DNA of 6,676 nucleotides, taken from the NCBI GenBank assembly GCA_046538945.1, contig JBKHHW010000173.1:1-6676 (forward strand), written 5' to 3'. The stretch comes from JAEZKC01 sp046538945 (lineage in GTDB: Bacteria; Fibrobacterota; Chitinivibrionia; Chitinivibrionales; Chitinispirillaceae). Shown here piece after piece: positions 1 through 5,457 of this stretch. The translations under genes and the position numbers were made by a program. The stretch's first letter is position 1. Each line of letters starts with the position of its first letter. Below the pieces are notes generated by a model, which had not been told where the DNA came from, made no database searches, and worked only from the letters and a program-made list of their open reading frames with translations.

Positions 1-8
1 TAAGCAGA

Positions 9-215
9 TCAGGTTGATGCATAAAGGAAAATTTCTCTGACTTTCTTTTCGACCTGTTCATCACTCCAGTTAGGATGAGTTTGTCTGATATAGGCTTTTT
101 TCAGATTCCACGCAAGCTCCCGAAGCTTAACAGCTTCAGCCCATTTCTGTGCGGGAGTAAGATGTGCATACCGTGAAGAGTCGGAGTTTTTGATTTTAGC
201 CTGTTCCTGTTTCAT
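9..215 (-). CDS. Small Rv0078B-like putative antitoxin (68 aa)
   Basis: A complete 68-residue, highly charged protein with no signal peptide or membrane segment. The core from about residue 19 to 68 (LTPAQKWAEA..., LRELAWNLKKAYIRQ, HPNWSDEQVEKKVREIF) resembles, from memory, small bacterial proteins annotated as Rv0078B-related antitoxins, which share the pattern LW/LAW-x-LK-xx-IR-x-xHP-x-W-(S/T)-x-E-x-V-xx-xVR-x-IF. In Mycobacterium tuberculosis Rv0078B (MenA1) pairs with the nucleotidyltransferase-like toxin Rv0078A (MenT1). If this is such an antitoxin, the toxin gene would be expected just downstream, past the left edge of the window, so the pairing cannot be confirmed here. The ATG at 215 is preceded by AGAAG about 5 nt upstream, a weak ribosome-binding site. 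The gene starts 80 bp after the ligA stop on the same strand, so read-through from ligA is possible, but an AT-rich gap could hold its own promoter. The ORF is well supported; the antitoxin role is inference. Confidence 0.72.
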   Translation of the reverse strand: MKQEQAKIKNSDSSRYAHLTPAQKWAEAVKLRELAWNLKKAYIRQTHPNWSDEQVEKKVREIFLYAST

Positions 216-260
216 TCAACTTCTTTTCATGATCAATGTGAAACATTTCCTTACAGCATA

Positions 261-289
261 AATATATACAATATCATCATGGTGATAAA
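261..289 (-). promoter_or_regulatory. Weak candidate promoter for the small antitoxin-like gene
   Basis: Reading the minus strand, TATATT (266 down to 261) matches the -10 consensus at five of six positions. TTTATC lies 17 bp upstream (289 down to 284) and matches the -35 box at only three of six. Transcription would start near 254, about 40 nt before the ATG at 215. The gap between ligA and the small gene is AT-rich, so a chance -10 match is quite possible. Confidence 0.25.
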
Positions 290-295
290 TATTAG

Positions 296-2281
296 TCACC
301 CCTTAAGCATCCTCTCGAACTCTGCTTCATCAATCACCTTGACTCCCAGCGCATTGGCCTTGTCGAGCTTAGAACCAGCTTCGCTTCCGGCCAGCACATA
401 AGCGGTTCTCCTGCTTACACTCGAAGACACCTTACCCCCCTCACTGAGAATAAGTTCCGAAGCCTCCTCGCGGGTGTACTTTTCAAGTGCCCCGGTAAGA
501 ACAAAGGTCTGCCCGGCAAATTTACCGCCCTGCTTAAGCTTTCCTTTCAACCCCTTAACATTCACCCCGTGAGCCCTGAGCCTCTCGATCATCACCCGAT
601 TCTCTTCCCGATCGAAGAACAGCCGTACGCTTTCGGCCATGGCAGGACCGAAGCCCCCGATCATTTCTATATCCCCGACCTTCATTTCGTAAAGATCGGA
701 AATATCCTCGACAGCTGCTGCAAGATCCCGCGCTGCCTTGGCTCCCACCATCCGAATCCCAAGCCCGTGAATTAGTTTATCAAGCGGATTGCCTTTGCTC
801 TTTTCTATCGCACTCACCACATTCTGTGCTGACTTCTGCGCCATGCGCTCAAGGGAAACCAGCTTATCAACCGTAATTTCATATAAATCAGCCACATCGG
901 AGATCATCCCATGCTCGAGCAGCTGCTTCAGATGCGCCGGCCCGATCCCCCTGATATCCATCGCCGATCGGGAAACAAAGTGCTCAAGAGAGGCGAAAAT
1001 CTGCGCCGGACAGGAGCGGTTCAGGCACCGGAGCGCCACCTCATCCTCAAGGCGGGCCAGGGGTGATCCGCAGGAGGGACACTCTTTGGGTGGTCTGAAA
1101 GGTAAACTGTGAGCAGGCCTCTTTTCCTTCAGCACCCGGATCACCTTGGGAATGATCTCCCCCCCCTTTTCAATCTCCACCTGATCATGCACCCGTACCC
1201 CCAGCCGATCGATTTCATCATAGTTATGAAGAGTCGCGTTTTTAATGGTCGTTCCAGCCAGAAATACAGGCCTAAGCCGCGCAATAGGGGTCACCACCCC
1301 CGTGCGTCCCACGTTGGCTTCTATATTTTCCACCTCCGTAACCGCCTGCTCAGGCTGGTACTTATAAGCAATCACCCAGCGGGGCGATTTGGCTGTGGAC
1401 CCAAGTGTTTTCTGCTGAGCAAACGAGTCGACCTTCACCACTACCCCATCAACCGGAAACGGCAGTTCATGACGCTTGCTCTCCCAATCCTTGCAGTAAG
1501 CGATCACCTCTTCGGGCGAATGAAGCACCCCGGAGTGCACAACTACCGGAAAACCTAGCTTTCTGAGCAGTTGCAGATTTTCGTGATGACTTTTGGAATG
1601 CAAGTCCGACAGAAGAAAGTGAGCCATGAAGCTTAAATTTCTCCTGGCTACTTCACTTGAATCCTGAAGCTTTAGCGTGCCCGCGGTGGTGTTGCGGGGA
1701 TTCTGCATGGGCTTCTGACCACTTTCCACAATTGTCCGATTCAGACTGGTGAAGTTCTCAAAGGTCATGTAGATCTCCCCGCGAACCTCGAACGAACCTT
1801 CGTAATCCACCACCAGGGGAACAGAACGGACAGTGCGGATATTGGGAGTGACATCATCACCCACAGTACCGTTGCCCCGGGTGACACCTCTCACCAGATG
1901 GCCGTTTTCATAGATGAGAGAACAGGCAACGCCGTCCACCTTAAGTTCACCCACGAATCTGAGACTCTGCCCCGGAAGCGATTTCTGCATACGGACCACC
2001 CACTCCTGCACCTCCTCTTCGGAATAGGTATTGTCGATACTCATCATGGGCGTGCGGTGAGCTATTTTGGGGAAAACTTTGGTAAGGTCACTTCCCACCC
2101 GGTGAGTGGGAGAATCGGGAGAATCGAACTGGGGATGTTTTTTTTCCAGCTCGACGAGTTCTCTATAGAGGTCGTCATACTCCTTGTCGGATACCAGCGA
2201 CTCGTTTCTGCCGTAATATGCGGCGTCGTACTGGCGGATAAGGGCTCTGAGTTCTTCAATGCGGTTTTTGGTATCGGTCAT
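296..2281 (-). CDS. ligA: NAD+-dependent DNA ligase LigA (661 aa)
   Basis: Seals single-strand nicks in DNA using NAD+ in replication and repair; cytosolic and normally essential. All domains are present in order. Domain Ia (about residues 1-65) has Y22, D32, Y35 and D36 for NMN binding; Tyr23 sits where E. coli has His23, a common variant. The adenylation domain carries the nucleophile K114 in ELKVDG, motif III VRGE (166-169), NPRNTTAGTLK (194-204), PVDGVVVKVD (276-285) and K307 in the motif V stretch AYKYQP. The OB fold follows (about 315-390, starting near NVGRTGVVTPIA). Four zinc cysteines are C401, C404, C419 and C424, then helix-hairpin-helix repeats (about 430-580) and a C-terminal BRCT domain (about 585-661). 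The length of 661 is typical. An in-frame TAA nine codons upstream limits alternatives to the ATG at 2281, though no clear Shine-Dalgarno is seen. No frameshift or missing catalytic residue. Confidence 0.98.
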   Translation of the reverse strand: MTDTKNRIEELRALIRQYDAAYYGRNESLVSDKEYDDLYRELVELEKKHPQFDSPDSPTHRVGSDLTKVFPKIAHRTPMMSIDNTYSEEEVQEWVVRMQKSLPGQSLRFVGELKVDGVACSLIYENGHLVRGVTRGNGTVGDDVTPNIRTVRSVPLVVDYEGSFEVRGEIYMTFENFTSLNRTIVESGQKPMQNPRNTTAGTLKLQDSSEVARRNLSFMAHFLLSDLHSKSHHENLQLLRKLGFPVVVHSGVLHSPEEVIAYCKDWESKRHELPFPVDGVVVKVDSFAQQKTLGSTAKSPRWVIAYKYQPEQAVTEVENIEANVGRTGVVTPIARLRPVFLAGTTIKNATLHNYDEIDRLGVRVHDQVEIEKGGEIIPKVIRVLKEKRPAHSLPFRPPKECPSCGSPLARLEDEVALRCLNRSCPAQIFASLEHFVSRSAMDIRGIGPAHLKQLLEHGMISDVADLYEITVDKLVSLERMAQKSAQNVVSAIEKSKGNPLDKLIHGLGIRMVGAKAARDLAAAVEDISDLYEMKVGDIEMIGGFGPAMAESVRLFFDREENRVMIERLRAHGVNVKGLKGKLKQGGKFAGQTFVLTGALEKYTREEASELILSEGGKVSSSVSRRTAYVLAGSEAGSKLDKANALGVKVIDEAEFERMLKG

Positions 2282-2357
2282 GATGTTCAGGATTCGGTTG
2301 AGGGTTAATCAACAGGGAAAGCAAAGAGGATTGCTTTTGAACAAAATAGTTTATGAA

Positions 2358-2366
2358 GGGGGGGGG
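2358..2366. repeat. Homopolymer run of nine G
   Basis: Nine consecutive G (C on the ligA strand), 77 bp upstream of the ligA start codon. Runs of this length are prone to slippage in replication and can cause length variation. It is outside any supported gene, so an effect could only be on ligA transcription or on the neighbouring hairpin. Confidence 0.9.
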
Positions 2367-2386
2367 CAGGATACTTTGAGAGGGAT

Positions 2387-2420
2387 TCCCGGAGGTGCTC
2401 TCCGGAGAGCACCTCCGGGA
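2387..2420. repeat. REP-like element: 34-bp perfect palindrome
   Basis: Two 17-nt arms (2387-2403 and 2404-2420) are exact reverse complements with no spacer; in single-stranded form they would give a strong GC-rich hairpin. The left flank extends to GGGATTCCCGGAGGTG (2382-2397), which recurs with one difference in the opposite orientation at 3692-3707, on the other side of the RAYT-like gene. No T-run follows on either strand, so a simple intrinsic terminator is unlikely. Placement beside a RAYT gene and similarity to the second hairpin support a repetitive extragenic palindrome (REP) reading; genome copy number is unknown. Confidence 0.8.
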
Positions 2421-2623
2421 TCTGCCTTCCTCCCACTACCGCCTCACCCCCCCTCGAAACAACCAAAGTTTTCCCGTTCCAAAAAAGAATTCCTCCAATC
2501 TGGCCCTTTTTTCCGAACCAAAACCACACCTTTTCCAAAAAATTGGTTTCAAAGACAATATGCGGACCGTCCCGAAAGGATTACTCCCTCCTCCGAGCAT
2601 AGCTTGATCAAACCCCCAAGGCC

Positions 2624-3577
2624 TCAGTTAATGCACAGCAACTCCATCATCCTGTCATCAAAAGAGTTCAGTAGTTCCTTAATAAGAGATGAACAGTGCG
2701 GACAGCCCGCTCTTCTCGATATCATTCTGGAAATTGCCGATCTGCTCACCCCCAAGTATCGTCCCAAATCGGCTCCGAAAAATTCCAGATGGAAAACACC
2801 CAACAGAGAAAACAGTTCCCGGTTTCTCGACAGCTTATTTTTTCGCCCTCTCCTCATCAGACTTTTTTCCTCGAATGAGAAAATCCCACTCATTAGTTTG
2901 CCAAAGGATCCCAAAACCTGCTGCGGATTTCTCAATTGATTGGCTTTTCTGCAAATCTGCCTGCTCTGGTGTTTATTTACTACATCCTCTACAAACGCTG
3001 GTCTTCCGAAAACGCACTCTCTGGGATCGGAATACTCAAGACCAAGGCTGTGAGCACACTCAATTTCTTCCATGAACCTGATACATCTCTTCTCATCCAT
3101 ACATTTGTTCCGATCTGCGATTCCACATTTTGTTTCCGCCCCTGTTTTAATAGGAGAGAAGATGTGACCGCTCTTCTGATTTCCCTTTTCAATTTCTGAA
3201 TCAGCAGTGTCTGGGTCCGAAAAGTTTAAAATTTCCTCAAGCCCGTACTCCTCATCAACTATTATGGATGTGAATCTGTCCGGAAAAACTTCACCATTAC
3301 GGCCATAGTGTTTGTTGAGAATTTTGGCGTAGACGGAGTTTATGGAGCGCATCAACCAGGAGACGCAGACATCGCTTGCTTTTACCACTAGATGATAACG
3401 GTCCTCGTAGAAGGTTTTTTTAAGGCAGATATATCCGGAAGCTTCTAAATAGCGAACCAGCAGAGAGAGGAACAGTTCCTTGTATTCCGGAGTGGGAAAG
3501 AGTTTGAGGCCGGGAGTGATTTTGGAGCGGATCTGGTAAGGAACACAGGGCACGAAGATTCTTGGTTTTGTGCTCAT
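2624..3577 (-). CDS. RAYT-like Y1 transposase homologue, catalytic motif degraded (317 aa)
   Basis: Resembles REP-associated tyrosine transposases and their relatives (IS200/IS605 Y1 fold), which cut and join single-stranded DNA at hairpins. Family landmarks: about residues 31-66 match the strand-helix region leading to the HUH motif; GRNGEVFPDRFTSIIVDEEY (92-111) matches the typical GR-x-GHLFQGRFKSILVE segment; ECVFGRPAFVEDVV (187-200) matches the later VFG-x-x-FV region; and LGRYLGVSRSAISRMISR (271-288) is a helix-turn-helix-like C-terminus. The metal-binding H-x-H is R60-Y61-H62, so the first His is lost. The usual RYIHLNPVRAG segment that carries the nucleophilic Tyr is absent; by eye Phe119 falls at the Tyr position. 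The ORF is otherwise uninterrupted. Start: ATG at 3577 has AAGGA 7 nt upstream; a TTG at 3583 is open but too close to that site. Related palindromes lie on both sides. Could be a DNA-binding domesticated or decaying transposase. Confidence 0.75.
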   Translation of the reverse strand: MSTKPRIFVPCVPYQIRSKITPGLKLFPTPEYKELFLSLLVRYLEASGYICLKKTFYEDRYHLVVKASDVCVSWLMRSINSVYAKILNKHYGRNGEVFPDRFTSIIVDEEYGLEEILNFSDPDTADSEIEKGNQKSGHIFSPIKTGAETKCGIADRNKCMDEKRCIRFMEEIECAHSLGLEYSDPRECVFGRPAFVEDVVNKHQSRQICRKANQLRNPQQVLGSFGKLMSGIFSFEEKSLMRRGRKNKLSRNRELFSLLGVFHLEFFGADLGRYLGVSRSAISRMISRRAGCPHCSSLIKELLNSFDDRMMELLCIN

Positions 3578-3667
3578 GGACAAATCCTTGTTTAGGTGAG
3601 TGGAAGTGAATTTGGAATAGTGAAAGGGGAAAGAAACAAGAAAGCAATTTCAGAGCCGAAGGCATTC

Positions 3668-3703
3668 ATCCCGGAGATGTTTCTTCAGAAACACCTCCGG
3701 GAT
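3668..3703. repeat. REP-like element: second inverted repeat with 17-nt arms
   Basis: Arms 3668-3684 and 3687-3703 pair at 16 of 17 positions (one A-C mismatch, 3677 with 3694) around a 2-nt spacer. It shares the exact 12-mer CACCTCCGGGAT (3692-3703) with 2410-2421. On the minus strand the extended core GGGAATCCCGGAGGTG (3707 down to 3692) matches 2382-2397 at 15 of 16 positions, so the two elements face opposite ways around the RAYT-like gene. Inner stem bases differ between the copies but mostly in pairs, preserving the hairpin. It sits 91 bp upstream of the RAYT-like ATG and just upstream of the probable lyase promoter. No T-run follows, arguing against a terminator. Confidence 0.78.
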
Positions 3704-3717
3704 TCCCAAACACCCCT

Positions 3718-3747
3718 TTGCCCACCGCCGCCAATTCTATGTATATT
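3718..3747 (+). promoter_or_regulatory. Probable sigma-70-type promoter of the lyase gene
   Basis: TTGCCC (3718-3723) and TATATT (3742-3747) match the -35 and -10 consensus at four and five of six positions with an 18-bp spacer. This predicts a start near 3754 and a 5' leader of about 50 nt. Immediately after lies TATCTTTG (3750-3757), which fits the TAnnTTTG -7 element of Bacteroidota; a matching -33 TTTG is not at the right distance, so the sigma-70 reading is preferred. The REP-like hairpin ends 14 bp before the -35 box. Confidence 0.42.
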
Positions 3748-3806
3748 AATATCTTTGTTCCAAATCTCAGTCATACATCAAAGCTGCAGCAGAAAGGTCC
3801 TCACAA

Positions 3807-5255
3807 ATGGCTCAAGTTAAATACTTCGGGGATAACACTTTTCCCCTGGAAATGCATAAAGTCCGCATAATCCAGAAATTACACCTCATTCCCATTGAAA
3901 AACGCCTCGAAGCAATGGAAAAAGCAGGTTACAATACCTTTCTGTTAAACAACAGAGACGTGTTCATGGATATGCTCACCGACAGCGGAGTAAATGCGAT
4001 GAGCGACCGACAGCTTGCCTCCATGATGCTCGCCGATGACAGCTATGCCGGAAGTGAAACGTTCACCCGGCTGGACGACATGGTCAAAAAGTTCTTCGGC
4101 ATGAAATATTTCCTCCCCGCTCACCAGGGACGCGCCTGCGAGAACCTTCTCTCCCAGATATTCGTCAAAAAAGGCACCGTCGTGCCCATGAACTACCACT
4201 TCACCACTTCCAAAGCTCATGTCACCATAAACGGCGGCACAGTGGAAGAGATCATCATCGACGAAGGCCTCAAGATCAAAAGCAATCACCCCTTCAAAGG
4301 CAATATGAATATCGATAAGCTCAAGGATATCATTAAGAAATGGGGACGCGAAAATGTGGCCTATGTCCGAGTGGAGGCAGGAACAAACCTTGTCGGAGGG
4401 CAGCCGATATCACTTGAAAACTACACCCAAGTCAGCAAAATATGCCGTGAAAACGATATTCCTCTGGTGTTCGATGCCAGTCTTTTGGCTGATAACCTTC
4501 ATTTCAACAAACAGAGGGAAGAGGCATGCAAAAACATGTCTCTTCATGAGATAACACTCAAAATGTCTGAACTTTCCGACATCATCTACTTCTCCGCACG
4601 TAAACTGGGCTTCGGGCGTGGTGGCGGCATATGCACCAACAACTACGACTATTACTACAAAATCCGGGAAATGATTCCTCTGTATGAAGGGTTCCTCACC
4701 TACGGCGGTATGTCGGTAAGAGAGATGGAAGCTATCGCGATAGGGCTGGAAGAAACGCTTGATGAGGACATGATCAGCCAGGGTCCTATCTTTATTGAAC
4801 ACATGGTGAAAGAGCTGGATAAACACGGCGTTCCGGTCATCACTCCACCCGGAGGACTCGGGAGCCATGTGGATGCCAAGGCATTTCTCGATCACGTACC
4901 TCAGACTCAATACCCTGCCGGTGCGCTTGCGTCCGCGTTTTTCATCGCAAGCGGCGTAAGAGGCATGGAGCGCGGTACAATCAGTGAACAGAGAGATGAA
5001 AACGGTGTGGAACCGCTCTCCAACATGGAACTGCTCAGACTGGCTGTTCCCAGACGGGTGTTCACACTTTCACAGATCAATTATGCAATCGACAGGCTGC
5101 GCTGGCTTTATGAAAACAGAAAATTGATCGGCGGACTGGAATTCGTGGAGGAACCGAAAATTCTACGTTTCTTTTTCGGAAAACTAAAGCCCACATCAGA
5201 CTGGCAGCACAAGCTGGTGGAGAAGTTCAGAAAAGACTTCGGGGACAGTTTGTAA
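3807..5255 (+). CDS. PLP-dependent beta-eliminating lyase, tryptophanase/tyrosine phenol-lyase family (482 aa)
   Basis: Fold-type I PLP enzyme of the family that splits L-tryptophan or L-tyrosine into indole or phenol plus pyruvate and ammonia; cytosolic. Similarity to Citrobacter tyrosine phenol-lyase (TPL), aligned from memory, runs nearly full length with a steady numbering offset of 7-9: Y80 (TPL Y71, general acid), HQGR with Q107/R109, N194 and D223 for cofactor binding, S263 and the PLP lysine K266 (TPL K257), R411 (TPL R404, substrate carboxylate) and F455-F456 (TPL F448/F449). Ring-pocket residues T133 and R389 match TPL T124 and R381; tryptophanases have Asp and Val or Ile there. TPL R217 and H343 are L226 and L351 here, so specificity is uncertain. 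Genome pipelines would probably call it tryptophanase. ATG at 3807 has AAAGG 9 nt upstream. About 20 residues longer at the C-terminus than usual. Own promoter upstream and hairpin downstream suggest a single-gene transcript. Confidence 0.93.
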   Translation: MAQVKYFGDNTFPLEMHKVRIIQKLHLIPIEKRLEAMEKAGYNTFLLNNRDVFMDMLTDSGVNAMSDRQLASMMLADDSYAGSETFTRLDDMVKKFFGMKYFLPAHQGRACENLLSQIFVKKGTVVPMNYHFTTSKAHVTINGGTVEEIIIDEGLKIKSNHPFKGNMNIDKLKDIIKKWGRENVAYVRVEAGTNLVGGQPISLENYTQVSKICRENDIPLVFDASLLADNLHFNKQREEACKNMSLHEITLKMSELSDIIYFSARKLGFGRGGGICTNNYDYYYKIREMIPLYEGFLTYGGMSVREMEAIAIGLEETLDEDMISQGPIFIEHMVKELDKHGVPVITPPGGLGSHVDAKAFLDHVPQTQYPAGALASAFFIASGVRGMERGTISEQRDENGVEPLSNMELLRLAVPRRVFTLSQINYAIDRLRWLYENRKLIGGLEFVEEPKILRFFFGKLKPTSDWQHKLVEKFRKDFGDSL

Positions 5256-5282
5256 TCATACCGTTCAGCTTCGGAAAATGGA

Positions 5283-5305
5283 AAGGGCCGGGCATTCCGG
5301 CCTTT
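5283..5305 (+). terminator. Candidate intrinsic terminator after the lyase
   Basis: Arms AAGGGCCGG (5283-5291) and CCGGCCTTT (5297-5305) form a 9-bp stem with one G-T pair and a 5-nt loop, 27 bp past the lyase stop. The following bases (TTTATCATTT) are T-rich but not a clean T-run, so termination may be partial. An overlapping alternative hairpin with 7-nt arms (5302-5308 and 5316-5322) shares the last bases of the right arm. Confidence 0.5.
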
Positions 5306-5391
5306 ATCATTTCCGGATAAAGCTCTGAAATCAAAACATATATGATGATACCAATTTGTAACCACTGCAATCGTATGAAACTTTGTTTTTT

Positions 5392-5420
5392 CTGACCAAA
5401 ACGTACCGTATCTTTATATT
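5392..5420 (+). promoter_or_regulatory. Probable promoter of the AraC-type regulator gene
   Basis: CTGACC (5392-5397) and TATATT (5415-5420) match the -35 and -10 boxes at four and five of six positions with an ideal 17-bp spacer, predicting a start near 5427 and a leader of about 30 nt. The -10 hexamer is the same as in the proposed lyase promoter, and TATCTTTA (5409-5416) resembles TATCTTTG at 3750-3757. No clear operator repeat was found nearby. Confidence 0.42.
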
Positions 5421-5457
5421 TTTAACATACAGGCATAATAAATCCTTTTAGCAACAG

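Larger units (their letters stand above)
2282..2623. other. Intergenic region with palindrome and poly-G tract
   Basis: The 342 bp between the start of ligA and the end of the RAYT-like gene hold no convincing gene; a possible 77-codon minus-strand frame (2305-2538) runs straight through the palindrome and has no recognisable content. Visible structure: a run of nine G (2358-2366), the 34-bp palindrome (2387-2420), a run of seven C (2447-2453), and an A/T-rich stretch with the small hairpin CCAAAAAATTGG (2536-2547). The ligA promoter should be here, reading leftward, but I cannot identify a good -35/-10 pair. The low complexity and lack of coding potential fit an insertion or decay zone around the RAYT-like gene. 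Confidence 0.6.

Noticed and set aside
2305..2538. 77-codon minus-strand frame between ligA and the RAYT-like gene
   Set aside because: It reads straight through the palindrome and the homopolymer, shows low-complexity composition and no recognisable domain.
2259..2939. 226-codon plus-strand frame spanning the ligA start, intergenic region and RAYT-like 3' end
   Set aside because: It crosses two well-supported antisense genes and its product is rich in Pro, Ser and Arg with no domain; best explained as a chance open frame.
2382..3707. CRISPR array or standard insertion sequence
   Set aside because: There are only two repeats separated by a whole gene, no regular spacers, no obvious target-site duplication, and no other transposase or TnpB gene.
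3738..3869. Short plus-strand frame starting MYINIF and containing two Trp, overlapping the lyase start, considered as a TnaC-like leader peptide
   Set aside because: Its ATG overlaps the proposed promoter, it lacks a ribosome-binding site and the TnaC motif, and it runs into the lyase coding region in another frame.
4845..4865. Third copy of the REP core (CCCGGAGG) inside the lyase gene
   Set aside because: Only eight bases match, there is no matching opposite arm, and the bases encode a conserved Pro-Gly-Gly.
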